Shown: piece by piece, positions 7,170 through 17,129 of the stretch
How positions within the stretch are numbered: position 1 is the stretch's first letter
Layout of the letters: every line of letters begins with the position of its first letter
Source of the DNA: Gammaproteobacteria bacterium
GTDB lineage: Bacteria; Pseudomonadota; Gammaproteobacteria; Thiohalomonadales; Thiohalomonadaceae
Direction of reading: 5' to 3'
Length of the DNA: 34,330 bases
Assembly: GCA_003252455.1 (NCBI GenBank)
Contig: QKED01000019.1
Coordinates: 1 to 34,330, forward strand
Notes under the pieces: generated by a model
What the model was told of the DNA's origin: nothing
Database searches by the model: none
The model's input: only the letters and a program-made list of their open reading frames with translations
Translations under genes and position numbers: made by a program

Positions 7170-8345
7170 ATGGGTCTCGAACTCCTCTTCATGCTCTTGC
7201 CCATCGCGGCCCTCTCTGGATGGGCCATCGGCCGTCGTGGCGCCAGTGGCGTGGAGCCACAGCAGCGCATCAGCCAGAACTACTTCCGCGGTCTGAACTA
7301 CATCCTCGAAGAGCAGCCAGACAAGGCAATCGACCTCTTTGTGCAGCTCACCGAGCTGGATAGCGACACAGTGGAGGTGCATTTCGCCCTGGGCAATCTG
7401 TTCCGTTCACGTGGTGAGGTGGAGCGGGCCATCCGTATCCACCAGAACCTCATCGCCCGCCCCACATTGACCCGCAGTCAACGCAATCAGGCGCTGCTGG
7501 AACTGGGTCGAGACTACATGACCGCCGGTTTGCTCGATCGCGCCGAGGGGATCTTCCAGCAACTCCTCGCCGACAGTCAGCACAAGCAGATCGCACTCGG
7601 GCAACTCGTGCAGATCTATCAGCAGGAGAAGGAGTGGGAGCGGGCCATCAACATCGCTCGCCAGTTGGATGAGAACGCACCACAGCCACGTGCCACACTC
7701 CTCAGCCACTTTCATTGCGAGCTGGCCGAGCAGGCGGCGCACCAGGGTGACGTAGAGCGTGCGCTCAAGCTGTGCAGGCGTGCCCTGGTCGAGGCCAAAG
7801 AGAACGTACGCGCCAATCTGCTCATCGCTGAACTCTACATGGAGCGTGACGACCTCGGTGCCGCCCTCAAAGCGCTGCACCAGGTGGAGGCGCAAGAGCC
7901 GGCCCACCTGCTCGACGCCCTGCCGCTACTGGTGGAGGTGCATGCACGCATGGGCCAGGAGGGGGAGTTGGACAGCTACCTGCGCCAGTTGCTGCGGCGG
8001 CATCCAGATACGGCGCTCTCGCTGGCCCTGACCCGGCGGCTCGCCCATCACACCGGCATGGAGGCGGCGAGCGGGTTTCTGGAGGGGTATCTGCAGGAAC
8101 ACCCGACACTGCACGGCATCGCCTGCTATCTCGACCTGCTCTCTCACGCTCAACCCTCCGATGCGCCGGAGCAGACACGCTTGCAGCTACTGCGTGAGCT
8201 CACCGCGCGCCTGGTGGAGGCGACGCCCAAATACAGTTGCCGACGCTGTGGCTTCAGCGGTAAGTCGCTGCACTGGCAGTGCCCCAGTTGTAAGGGATGG
8301 GATACCATACGTCCGGGCATCGCCCTGGACACTCCACAGCATTGA
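7170..8345 (+). CDS. lapB: Lipopolysaccharide assembly protein B (LapB/YciM)
   Basis: A 391-residue protein, close to the 389 of E. coli LapB. An N-terminal membrane helix (MGLELLFMLLPIAALSGWAI) is followed by tandem TPR repeats over about residues 35-340 and a C-terminal rubredoxin-like zinc or iron knuckle. The knuckle has Cys357, Cys360, Cys371 and Cys374 in CRRC and CPSC. LapB scaffolds FtsH-mediated degradation of LpxC and so limits LPS synthesis. The start at 7170 keeps the membrane anchor at the N-terminus; an upstream in-frame start at 7077 lies inside lapA and was rejected. pyrF follows 10 nt downstream, a conserved order. Confidence 0.95.
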   Translation: MGLELLFMLLPIAALSGWAIGRRGASGVEPQQRISQNYFRGLNYILEEQPDKAIDLFVQLTELDSDTVEVHFALGNLFRSRGEVERAIRIHQNLIARPTLTRSQRNQALLELGRDYMTAGLLDRAEGIFQQLLADSQHKQIALGQLVQIYQQEKEWERAINIARQLDENAPQPRATLLSHFHCELAEQAAHQGDVERALKLCRRALVEAKENVRANLLIAELYMERDDLGAALKALHQVEAQEPAHLLDALPLLVEVHARMGQEGELDSYLRQLLRRHPDTALSLALTRRLAHHTGMEAASGFLEGYLQEHPTLHGIACYLDLLSHAQPSDAPEQTRLQLLRELTARLVEATPKYSCRRCGFSGKSLHWQCPSCKGWDTIRPGIALDTPQH

Positions 8346-8355
8346 AAGGTGACAC

Positions 8356-9060
8356 ATGACTGGTGAACACGGCCCACGCATCCTGGTGGCCCTCGACTAC
8401 TCCGACCCACAATCCGCCCTCGACCTCGTGGCACGTCTCGACCCGACCCGCTGCCGACTCAAGGTTGGGAAGGAGCTGTTCACCCGGGGTGGGCCGGCGC
8501 TGGTGGAGCGGTTGACCGGGCTGGGTTACGAGGTGTTCCTCGATCTCAAGTATCACGACATCCCCAACACGGTGGCGGGTGCTGTGCGTGCCGCTGCGGC
8601 CCTCGGGGTATGGATGGTCAATGTGCATGCCCTGGGTGGGCGGCGCATGATCGAGGCCGCGCGCGAGGCACTGGAGCAGGAGCGTCATCGACCGCTGCTC
8701 ATCGCTGTCACCATCCTCACCAGCATGGCTCAGGAGGATATCGCTGAGATCGGCCTGGAGGGGACCCCAGTGGACAATGTGCTGCGCCTCGCCTCGTTGA
8801 CCCAACGTGCCGGTGCCGACGGTGTGGTCTGCTCGCCGCAAGAGGTGGTTCCACTGCGCGAGACCATCGGCAACGAATTCACCCTGGTCACCCCTGGGAT
8901 CCGCCCGGCATGGTCGGCGACCGGCGACCAGAAGCGCATCAAGACACCGGCCGAGGCCATCGCCGATGGCGCCGATTATCTGGTGATCGGTCGTCCCATT
9001 ACCGGCGCCGAGGACCCGCTGGTGGCCCTCGGGCGTATCGAGGATGAACTCAAGGGCTAG
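8356..9060 (+). CDS. pyrF: Orotidine 5'-phosphate decarboxylase
   Basis: A 234-residue TIM-barrel enzyme that decarboxylates OMP to UMP, the last step of de novo pyrimidine synthesis. The signature [10 protein letters not shown] spans residues 63-72, with catalytic Lys65 and Asp68; Asp14 and Lys36/Lys39 are in the expected places near the N-terminus, and TPGIRP marks the phosphate-binding loop. AAGGTGA just upstream of the ATG is a good ribosome site. The gene completes the lapA-lapB-pyrF unit. Its length is slightly below the E. coli protein (245). Confidence 0.97.
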   Translation: MTGEHGPRILVALDYSDPQSALDLVARLDPTRCRLKVGKELFTRGGPALVERLTGLGYEVFLDLKYHDIPNTVAGAVRAAAALGVWMVNVHALGGRRMIEAAREALEQERHRPLLIAVTILTSMAQEDIAEIGLEGTPVDNVLRLASLTQRAGADGVVCSPQEVVPLRETIGNEFTLVTPGIRPAWSATGDQKRIKTPAEAIADGADYLVIGRPITGAEDPLVALGRIEDELKG

Positions 9061-9192
9061 TTCCCTACAGTGCGATCTGGCCGTCTCGCATAGGAGGGAG
9101 AGCGTAGGGCCCTAACCGGATTTCAGGTTGCGTAGTAGGCTTGTTAGGTCGCATTGCCGACGTACAAACCACAAGCCAATCATGGAGGAGAT

Positions 9193-9501
9193 ATGCCAAC
9201 CCTACGCGCAACCCTGTTCGCCCCGCTGCTGCTCGCGTCAGCCCTTGTCGGGTCGCTGCATGCCGCCGAGACGATCGATATCAACAGTGCCACGGCCTCG
9301 GAGCTCGCTACGGCGATCCACGGTGTCGGGCAGAAGAAGGCCGAGGCGATCATCGCCTACCGTGACGCCCACGGCCCGTTTGCCACGATCGACGACCTCG
9401 TCGCGGTGAGTGGGATCAGCATCAATCTGGTCGAAAAGAACCGCGAGCAGATGGTCGCGGTACAGCCAGCACCCGCCGTGCCTGTCGACGGCGCTCAATA
9501 G
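9193..9501 (+). CDS. ComEA-family helix-hairpin-helix DNA-binding protein
   Basis: A 102-residue exported protein. A signal peptide (about residues 1-23, ending SLHAAE) is followed by a compact double helix-hairpin-helix domain: IDINSATASEL, then HGVGQKKAEAIIAYR and DDLVAVSGI. This is the soluble DNA-binding domain of ComEA, which in competent bacteria pulls incoming double-stranded DNA into the periplasm. Short ComEA-like proteins of this type are common in gammaproteobacteria and are not always tied to competence. The ATG at 9193 has GGAGGAG in the right place; an in-frame start at 9154 was rejected. The C-terminus is a short Pro/Ala tail. Confidence 0.88.
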   Translation: MPTLRATLFAPLLLASALVGSLHAAETIDINSATASELATAIHGVGQKKAEAIIAYRDAHGPFATIDDLVAVSGISINLVEKNREQMVAVQPAPAVPVDGAQ

Positions 9502-9510
9502 TGGCCATGC

Positions 9511-9536
9511 GACGGGGGCGCGATGCTGCCCCCGTC
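9511..9536. terminator. Stem-loop terminator between convergent genes
   Basis: GACGGGGGC (9511-9519) pairs perfectly with GCCCCCGTC (9528-9536) around an 8-nt loop. It lies ten bases after the comEA-like stop and 31 bases beyond the stop of the convergent yjdF-like gene. The following bases (TCATCTACAT) are only moderately T-rich. It could serve both strands. Confidence 0.6.
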
Positions 9537-9566
9537 TCATCTACATCCTACCGAATACGCCATTAC

Positions 9567-10289
9567 CTACTGACGATTGCGCAGCATCCTCGCGATCTCC
9601 TCCTCTCCCAGTGGCTGTACCCCCTTCACCTTGAGGCTATCGGCCATCTCCTGGGCAAAGTCACGCTGTAACGCCAGATTGATCAATGCGGTCAGGAGCA
9701 TCGCGATGAGGGCCCCGAGACTGGCCAGCCCCATATCCTTGTGCGCATCCCACACATCGCCCTGGGTGCCGAGATAGGCCATTCCCAGGTCACCCCCCAC
9801 CAACTCGGCGACACCCCACTCTACCAGCTCGTAGAGCATGGAGGTGGACATGGTCAGATCGAGCGGCAGGAAATAGGCCCAGAAGCCTCGTGTCTCGGCC
9901 ACCCGCACGAAGAGTTCGCGGATCGGGTAGGCGAGCAGCAGGCCGTAGGAGAAGTGCACCAGGCGGTCGAAATGGTTGCGCTCGAAACCGAACAGGGCAT
10001 TGAGCGACTCACCTGTGTAGTGTCGCCACCAATCGTCGTAGGGGACCAGCGCATAGGTGTAGTGCGAGCCTACCTCGTGCAGGCTGAGAAAGAGCCAGAT
10101 GAGCGTGTAGGAGACGCCCGAGAGGGGGAAGCGCCTGCGTGTGGCCACCAGTAGGGCGACGAAGCCGAACACCAATAGGTTTTCCAAGAGCCAGTCTTTG
10201 CGGTCCAGAGGGTCGATGGCGAGATATGCCCACTCGACGAGAAAGATCAGGGAGAGGAGGATCAGATAGCCGCTCTTACGACTGCTCAT
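9567..10289 (-). CDS. YjdF-family (DUF2238) inner-membrane protein
   Basis: A 240-residue polytopic membrane protein. Hydrophobic segments lie at about residues 7-25, 34-50, 59-72, 108-124, 136-155 and 186-207. The conserved DUF2238/YjdF motifs are all present: HEVGSHYTY (71-79), RNHFDRLVHF (104-113), YELVEW (153-158) and GDVWDAHKDM (177-186). The molecular function of the family is unknown; the conserved His/Asp/Glu residues next to the membrane suggest metal or small-molecule binding, which is inference. The start at 10289 has GGAG 6 nt upstream; a longer open frame to 10580 runs back into yoaA and was rejected. It is divergent from yoaA. Confidence 0.88.
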   Translation of the reverse strand: MSSRKSGYLILLSLIFLVEWAYLAIDPLDRKDWLLENLLVFGFVALLVATRRRFPLSGVSYTLIWLFLSLHEVGSHYTYALVPYDDWWRHYTGESLNALFGFERNHFDRLVHFSYGLLLAYPIRELFVRVAETRGFWAYFLPLDLTMSTSMLYELVEWGVAELVGGDLGMAYLGTQGDVWDAHKDMGLASLGALIAMLLTALINLALQRDFAQEMADSLKVKGVQPLGEEEIARMLRNRQ

Positions 10290-10383
10290 GGGGGACTCCG
10301 GGGTGCGTGGCGCGGTGGTACTGCCGAGGATTGTGACACCAGGCCAGCCCCTGTGGGAACAGCCCCGGTGCCACTGGCTTGGG

Positions 10384-10392
10384 TGATATACT
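10384..10392 (+). promoter_or_regulatory. Extended -10 promoter candidate for yoaA
   Basis: TGA followed by TATACT (10387-10392) forms an extended -10 box, 28 nt before the yoaA ATG. No clear -35 hexamer lies 17 nt upstream. Its 13-nt context matches the candidate at 1421-1433 except at one position. This is the only obvious promoter element in the 130-bp divergent gap. Confidence 0.4.
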
Positions 10393-10419
10393 GGCGCTAT
10401 CTGATGACGCGTAGACCTC

Positions 10420-12354
<1,935 letters not shown>

Positions 12355-12444
12355 CACCAGATTTCACCGGAGGAGAGTGGACATCCCCCCCTCGGGCAGT
12401 AAACTCTTCGCCATTATCGTGCACGACCACAGTTGGAGACTCGC

Positions 12445-13107
12445 ATGAATAAAATCGCCACCCCGATCCTCGCTGCTGCCTTGGCCCTTGGCGGCGCTTC
12501 GACGGCCCAAGCCGACGAGCTGCTCGGTATGGGCGTCACCCTCAAGGGCGGTACCCTGGGTTATGGACTGGAGCTGACCAAGGCCTACAATCCCACCTGG
12601 AGCGCCCGCGTCGGCTTCAACACCCTGTCGGTCACCGACACCATGACCCAGGACGATATCGACTACGATGCCGAGCTCGACCTCTCCACCATCGCCATCG
12701 TCGGTGACTGGCACCCCTTCGAGGGGGGCTTCCGCCTGAGCCTCGGTTACGTGATCAACAATAACGAGTTCAAGCTCACCGCCACCCCGTCTAGCAATCA
12801 GCAGATTGGCGACAACACCTACACCCCGAGCCAGATTGGTACGTTGGCCGGCACCGTTACCTTCGACAACGGCTACTATGTGGGCCTCGGCTGGGGCAGC
12901 GCAGGTAGTGGTAGCGGCCTCGGTTTCAGTGCCGACCTCGGCGTCATCGCCCAGGGTTCCCCCGCGTTCGATCTCAAGGCCAGCGGCGGTGCACTCGGCA
13001 GCGTGCCCCAGGCCGACCTGGACCGTGAGGCGGCCAAGGCCGAGGATGACATGAGCGAGTTCAAGCTCTACCCCGCCATCGCCATCGGCATCTCCTACAG
13101 CTTCTAA
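12445..13107 (+). CDS. Small outer-membrane beta-barrel protein
   Basis: A 220-residue protein with a signal peptide (MNKIATPILAAALALGGAST, cleaved near AQA-DE). The mature part has alternating polar/hydrophobic strands: GYGLELTKAYNPTWSARVGF, RLSLGYVINNN, YYVGLGWGSAG and LGFSADLGVIAQG. It ends IAIGISYSF, the terminal-Phe signal read by the BAM machinery. The size suggests an eight-stranded barrel. It could be a small structural or uptake protein; no specific family is recognised. The ATG at 12445 has TTGGAGA upstream; a TTG at 12433 would add four residues. It separates yoaA from tsaB, which are usually adjacent, and is followed by its own stem-loop. Confidence 0.8.
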   Translation: MNKIATPILAAALALGGASTAQADELLGMGVTLKGGTLGYGLELTKAYNPTWSARVGFNTLSVTDTMTQDDIDYDAELDLSTIAIVGDWHPFEGGFRLSLGYVINNNEFKLTATPSSNQQIGDNTYTPSQIGTLAGTVTFDNGYYVGLGWGSAGSGSGLGFSADLGVIAQGSPAFDLKASGGALGSVPQADLDREAAKAEDDMSEFKLYPAIAIGISYSF

Positions 13108-13117
13108 ATCCCACCCT

Positions 13118-13138
13118 GCCACGCCCCTTGGGCGTGGC
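13118..13138. other. Stem-loop after the outer-membrane protein gene
   Basis: GCCACGCCC (13118-13126) and GGGCGTGGC (13130-13138) pair perfectly over 9 bp with a 3-nt CTT loop. It starts 10 nt after the stop and 23 nt before the tsaB ATG. No T run follows. It probably stabilises the upstream mRNA or partly terminates, which would lower tsaB expression relative to the porin-like gene. Confidence 0.6.
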
Positions 13139-13160
13139 GTCACCCACCACGGTCAAGACC

Positions 13161-13850
13161 ATGAAACTGATCGCCCTGGATACCTGCACCGAGGCGTGTA
13201 GCGCCGCCCTGTGGATCGACGGTGAGATCATCGAGCGCTTCACCGTCGCCCCGCGCGAACACACCAACCTGATCCTGCCCATGCTCGACGAGTTGCTCGG
13301 CGAGGCGGGTATGGCGCCCACGGAGTTCGACGCGATCGCCTTTGGGCGTGGCCCGGGGGCCTTTACCGGGGTGCGGATCGGTATCGGTGTGGCGCAGGGC
13401 ATCGCCTTTGGGGCCTATCTGCCGGTGATCCCCGTCTCCTCCCTCGCCGCGATGGCCCAGGCCGCGCTGGAGGAGACGCTGGCGGAGACGCTCTTGGCGG
13501 TAATCGATGCACGTATGGAGGAGGTCTACTGGGGGGCCTTCGCCCGCGGCCGTGATGGGGTGGTGAGCCTGATCGGGCAGGAGGGGATTAGTCGCCCCGA
13601 GGAGATGCCGATCCCAGAGCAGGGGCGCATCTTCGGCGTCGGCACCGGCTGGCAGAGCTACGGCAAGCTGCTCACCGAGCGCGTCGGTGAGCGCCTGCTC
13701 GGTGCCGCAGGCGAGCGCTTCCCACGTGCCTCGGCGGTGGCCAGCCTGGCGGCGGCAGAGTTCGCCGCCGGGCGACACATGGATGCCGAGCTGGCGGAAC
13801 CGGTCTACCTGCGCGATCAGGTGGCGAAGAAAAAGGCCGCCAATGGTTGA
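13161..13850 (+). CDS. tsaB: tRNA threonylcarbamoyladenosine biosynthesis protein TsaB
   Basis: A 229-residue ASKHA-fold protein. The N-terminus (MKLIALDTCTEACSAALW) and the motif GRGPGAFTGVRIG, starting near residue 62, identify TsaB (YeaZ). It forms a complex with TsaD and TsaE that adds the t6A modification to A37 of ANN-decoding tRNAs. It lacks the metal site of TsaD and is a structural partner. The start at 13161 matches the family; an in-frame TTG at 13128 lies inside the upstream hairpin. The last 8 nt overlap the start of the next gene (ATGGTTGA), implying translational coupling. Confidence 0.95.
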   Translation: MKLIALDTCTEACSAALWIDGEIIERFTVAPREHTNLILPMLDELLGEAGMAPTEFDAIAFGRGPGAFTGVRIGIGVAQGIAFGAYLPVIPVSSLAAMAQAALEETLAETLLAVIDARMEEVYWGAFARGRDGVVSLIGQEGISRPEEMPIPEQGRIFGVGTGWQSYGKLLTERVGERLLGAAGERFPRASAVASLAAAEFAAGRHMDAELAEPVYLRDQVAKKKAANG

Positions 13851-14343
13851 GGTGGTCACCAGTCGACAGATGGTGCAGTACCACCGCGGGGTGTTGGTAA
13901 TGACCCTTGGTGTGGGTTTGGGTGGTGTGGTGTTCGCGGCCCTGGCCCAGTTTCTCCCGGGGATTGGGGTCGCGCTGCCACTGGTGCTCTCGCCCATCCC
14001 CGCCTGGGGCGTGCATGCACTCTTGGCGTTGGTGTCTGTGGTGCTGTGGGGGGTGAGTAACGCCCTCTCCAACGGACAGATCGAGGCGTTGGAGCAGCGT
14101 AGCCAGGCCGTCGAGGCGGTACTGGTGCCGAGTGCCCGCTATGCACGTCTGCAGCGTGCGGGCATCCTGCGTGTGGTCGCCCTGGACCTGATCCCCGTGC
14201 TCGCCTTCGTCGATACCCTGCTCACAGGCTCTGCACTGGCGTGTCAGTTGGCCGTCCTCTTTTTCCTCTTCCTACTGGTGGCGGGGCATCCACGCCTCAG
14301 CGACTGGGAGGCGGTGTGTGCCCACAAGGTGGTGCTGCGCTAG
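13843..14343 (+). CDS. Uncharacterised polytopic membrane protein
   Basis: Not recognised. A 166-residue hydrophobic protein starting at ATG 13843, 8 nt inside the end of tsaB. Predicted membrane segments by eye lie at about residues 16-37, 41-52, 56-74, 108-126 and 130-148. A more polar stretch (about 76-107, with NGQIEALEQRSQAVEAVL) would form a loop or short amphipathic helix. No catalytic or metal motif is apparent. Codon use matches its neighbours, so it looks native. The overlap suggests coupling to tsaB, but co-functionality is unproven. Its stop shares a CTAG palindrome with the stop of the convergent tesA. Confidence 0.7.
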   Translation: MVEVVTSRQMVQYHRGVLVMTLGVGLGGVVFAALAQFLPGIGVALPLVLSPIPAWGVHALLALVSVVLWGVSNALSNGQIEALEQRSQAVEAVLVPSARYARLQRAGILRVVALDLIPVLAFVDTLLTGSALACQLAVLFFLFLLVAGHPRLSDWEAVCAHKVVLR

Positions 14344-14960
14344 AGCGCCCCGGCGCTGTGCAGCAGCGCCTGGACCGCCTCGGCGATCTGCCGGTACCCC
14401 TGGGCGTTGGGGTGGACGCGGTCCGAGCGCAGCGCGCGCTCGCCGATGACCCGTGCGAGCACCTCGGTATCGATCGGAACGGCGAACTCCTGTGCCACCT
14501 CCGCATAGAGCTCGGCGCTCTCAAGGGAGAAGAGTTCGGGGCGCGGCACCCCAAGCATCGCCACCTGCACGCCGCGTGCGCGTGCCATCTGCACCATCTG
14601 GCGCAAATTCTCCTTCAACGCCCCCTCGCCACGCTTGCGTAACAGGTCGTTACCGCCATGGCAGAGCAGCAGCAGGGTCGGCTCATATTCGTCGAGCAGT
14701 TGTGGCAGGCGCGCCAGCCCCTGAGCCGACTCCTCGCCGGGGATCCCCTCGTTGATCACCTCAAGACCGGTCATGCGTGCCAATTCGGCAGGGTAGGCCT
14801 GCTCCAGGCTGGCACCGGTGCCGTGGGTAAGGCTGTCGCCGAAGGCGAGGATGCGGGCATCCTTGAGCAGTGGGCGTAGGGGTGGCTGCTCGGGGCCACC
14901 GCCACAGGCGGTGAGTAGCAGGATCCCGAGCAGCAGTAGGAGGCGGGGTAGGGCGGTCAT
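14340..14960 (-). CDS. tesA: SGNH-family acyl-CoA thioesterase/lysophospholipase (TesA-like lipoprotein)
   Basis: A 206-residue GDSL/SGNH hydrolase. Block I is AFGDSLTHGTG (39-49, nucleophile Ser43), block III is HGGNDLLRK (101-109), and block V is SDRVHPNAQGY (179-189, Asp180 and His183). The best-known member is E. coli TesA, a soluble periplasmic thioesterase I/protease I/lysophospholipase L1. Here the leader MTALPRLLLLLGILLLTACG has a lipobox (LTAC, Cys19) with Gly at +2, so the enzyme is predicted to be a lipoprotein sent to the outer membrane. It is convergent with the upstream membrane-protein gene; both stop codons use the CTAG at 14340-14343. Confidence 0.88.
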   Translation of the reverse strand: MTALPRLLLLLGILLLTACGGGPEQPPLRPLLKDARILAFGDSLTHGTGASLEQAYPAELARMTGLEVINEGIPGEESAQGLARLPQLLDEYEPTLLLLCHGGNDLLRKRGEGALKENLRQMVQMARARGVQVAMLGVPRPELFSLESAELYAEVAQEFAVPIDTEVLARVIGERALRSDRVHPNAQGYRQIAEAVQALLHSAGAL

Positions 14961-15030
14961 TCGAGGGACTCCGTGTTAGGATCGCGGGCTATTATCCAAC
15001 CCTTGTCTATATGGGGTCATCCTCGCATCT

Positions 15031-16314
15031 ATGAACCTCATCTTCTACGCCTTGGTGCTCATCGCCTTTCTCACCGCCGCGGTACGTCAGCTCGGCTGGG
15101 ACCCGGGCAGTGGCACCACCTCACCCATGGACGCCCTCTCTACCGGCATGGTCGAGACTGCCGCAGGGGCGGTGGACCTGGCACTCGGTCTGGTCGGGGT
15201 GATGGCGCTCTTTCTCGGTCTGATGAAGGTGGCCGAGGCGGGCGGACTCTTGACCATCATCGCCAAGCTGATCCGTCCGCTGATGGTGCGCCTCTTCCCC
15301 GATGTGCCCGCCGACCACCCGGCCATGGGGGCGATGATCCTCAACCTCTCCGCCAACGCCTTGGGCCTCGGTAACGCCGCTACCCCCTTCGGGATCCGCG
15401 CCATGCAGGAGCTCGACCGGCTCAACCCACGCCCGGGTGAAGCGACCAACGCCATGGCGCTGTTTCTCGCGATCAACACCTCCAGTATCACCCTGCTACC
15501 GACCGGCATCATCGCCCTGCGCGCCTCGGCCGGCTCTGTCGACCCGGCGGGCATCCTCCCCACTACGCTGTTCGCAACCCTATGCTCCACGGCGGTCGCT
15601 ATCCTCAGTGCCAAGTGGTTGCAACGCCGCTTCCGCCAGGGCCCTGTCAGCGCAGAGCAGTCGGCTCACACGCCCACGCCCGAGGGTGTCGAGGCGCTGG
15701 TCGACCACGGTGCCTACGCCACCTGGGTCTCTTGGTTGGCACTCAGCGTGCTGTTCGCCCTGGTGCCGCTGACCATCGTCTATGGTAAGCAGATAGCCCC
15801 CTGGATCATCCCCGGGCTGATGCTCGCCTTCCTCACCTTCGGGCTGCTGCGCGGGGTGGCCATCTACGAGCAGTTCGTCGAGGGGGCCAAGGAGGGGTTT
15901 AACGTGGCGCTGCGCATCATCCCCTACCTGGTCGCGATCCTGGTGGCCGTGGGCATGCTGCGCAGTTCCGGTGCGCTCGACTATCTAGTCGGGGTGTTGA
16001 GCCTGGTCACCGCGCCACTCGGGCTGCCGGCCGAGGCACTGCCCATGGCCCTGCTGCGCCCCCTCTCGGGGTCTGGCTCCTACGGTGTGGTGGCGGCGTT
16101 GATCAACGACCCGGCCATCGGTCCCGACAGCTACGTGGGCTATCTGGTCTCCACCCTGCAGGGCTCCACAGAGACCACCTTCTACGTGCTGGCGGTCTAC
16201 TTCGGTGCGGTCCAGGTCAAGCGTATCCGCCACGCCCTCGCTGCCGCGCTGCTCGCCGACCTCACCGCAGTGGTCGCCGCCGTGGCCATCTGCAGCTATC
16301 TCTACGGCGCATGA
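15031..16314 (+). CDS. SpmA-SpmB fusion, nucleoside-recognition (Gate) domain membrane protein
   Basis: A 427-residue polytopic membrane protein. The N-terminal half (about 1-200) carries the SpmA signature NLSANALGLGNAATPFG (105-121). The C-terminal half (about 225-425) carries the SpmB signatures RPLSGSGSYG (343-352) and QGSTETTFYVLAVYFG (377-392). A hydrophilic linker at about 198-225 joins them. SpmA and SpmB are separate proteins needed for spore-core dehydration in Bacillus; fused forms are common in non-sporulating Gram-negatives, where the transport substrate is not established. The stop overlaps the rsmJ start by 4 nt (ATGA), so the two are probably coupled. No sporulation role is implied. 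Confidence 0.88.
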   Translation: MNLIFYALVLIAFLTAAVRQLGWDPGSGTTSPMDALSTGMVETAAGAVDLALGLVGVMALFLGLMKVAEAGGLLTIIAKLIRPLMVRLFPDVPADHPAMGAMILNLSANALGLGNAATPFGIRAMQELDRLNPRPGEATNAMALFLAINTSSITLLPTGIIALRASAGSVDPAGILPTTLFATLCSTAVAILSAKWLQRRFRQGPVSAEQSAHTPTPEGVEALVDHGAYATWVSWLALSVLFALVPLTIVYGKQIAPWIIPGLMLAFLTFGLLRGVAIYEQFVEGAKEGFNVALRIIPYLVAILVAVGMLRSSGALDYLVGVLSLVTAPLGLPAEALPMALLRPLSGSGSYGVVAALINDPAIGPDSYVGYLVSTLQGSTETTFYVLAVYFGAVQVKRIRHALAAALLADLTAVVAAVAICSYLYGA

Positions 16315-17063
16315 CCCTCCCTCTCTACGTAAGCCCCGGCCACGAGGGGCTGGCCGAGGCCTACCCGCTACCGCGCCTGACAGAGCCACTGCACACCGCA
16401 GGGTTCTATCTCGCCCTCGACGCAGAGGGGCTGGCCCTACGCGAGGGGGGCAAGGGGGCGCCCGGGCCGCTGCGCGTCGACCTGGCCGATGCCTCGTTGC
16501 TCTATCGCCTGCGTCACGGGGGCGGCTTGAAGGAGGCGATCGCCAAGGCTGTGGGGGTCAAGGGCAACCGCTTTCCCACGGTGCTCGACGCGACGGCAGG
16601 TCTCGGGCGCGATGCCTTCATCCTCGCCGCACTCGGTTGTCCGGTGCGCCTCTACGAGCGCCATCCGGTGGTGGCTATGCTGCTGCGTGATGGGCTCAGG
16701 CGTGCCGCCGCCGTGGCCGAGGTGCACGAGGTGGTGACGCGCTTGACGCTGTTGGAGGGGGACTCGCGCACGGCCCTGGGACAGGTGACGCCCGCGCCCG
16801 AGGTGGTCTACCTCGACCCCATGTTCCCCGAACGCAAGAAGTCCGCCTTGGTGAAGAAGGAGATGCGCTATTTCCACACCCTGGTAGGCCCCGATGCCGA
16901 CGCCGATGGGCTGCTCGCCCCGGCCCTCGCCCTGGCCACCGCCCGGGTCGTGGTGAAGCGTCCGGAGCAGGCGGGATGGCTGGCCGGACAGCCTCCGAGT
17001 CACAGTGTCGGTAGCAAGAAGCTGCGCTTCGATGTCTACCTGATCCCTCAGGGGAGGGTGTAG
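16311..17063 (+). CDS. rsmJ: 16S rRNA (guanine(1516)-N(2))-methyltransferase
   Basis: A 250-residue SAM-dependent methyltransferase. The SAM-binding motif [16 protein letters not shown] falls at about residues 89-104, and the catalytic-region motif [13 protein letters not shown] at about 166-178 is characteristic of RsmJ (YhiQ). It methylates G1516 of 16S rRNA. It begins with ATG at 16311, overlapping the preceding stop by 4 nt. Length equals the E. coli enzyme. A promoter for accA follows the stop almost at once. Confidence 0.95.
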   Translation: MTLPLYVSPGHEGLAEAYPLPRLTEPLHTAGFYLALDAEGLALREGGKGAPGPLRVDLADASLLYRLRHGGGLKEAIAKAVGVKGNRFPTVLDATAGLGRDAFILAALGCPVRLYERHPVVAMLLRDGLRRAAAVAEVHEVVTRLTLLEGDSRTALGQVTPAPEVVYLDPMFPERKKSALVKKEMRYFHTLVGPDADADGLLAPALALATARVVVKRPEQAGWLAGQPPSHSVGSKKLRFDVYLIPQGRV

Positions 17064-17070
17064 GCGAGTC

Positions 17071-17099
17071 TATACAGTCGTCGCCTCTCACCGTAAAAT
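17071..17099 (+). promoter_or_regulatory. accA: Sigma-70 promoter candidate for accA
   Basis: TATACA (17071-17076), a 17-nt spacer, and TAAAAT (17094-17099) match the -35 consensus at 4 of 6 positions and the -10 consensus at 5 of 6. It is placed 45 nt before the accA ATG and 8 nt after the rsmJ stop. This is the best promoter match seen in the window. It implies that accA starts its own transcription unit. Confidence 0.6.
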
Positions 17100-17129
17100 G
17101 GCTGACTGCCGAATCATCAGTCGCAACCT

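Noticed and set aside
14967-14995. TATTAT near 14990 as a promoter for the SpmA-SpmB fusion
   Set aside because: The -35 position (GACTCC) has almost no match, so it was not listed.
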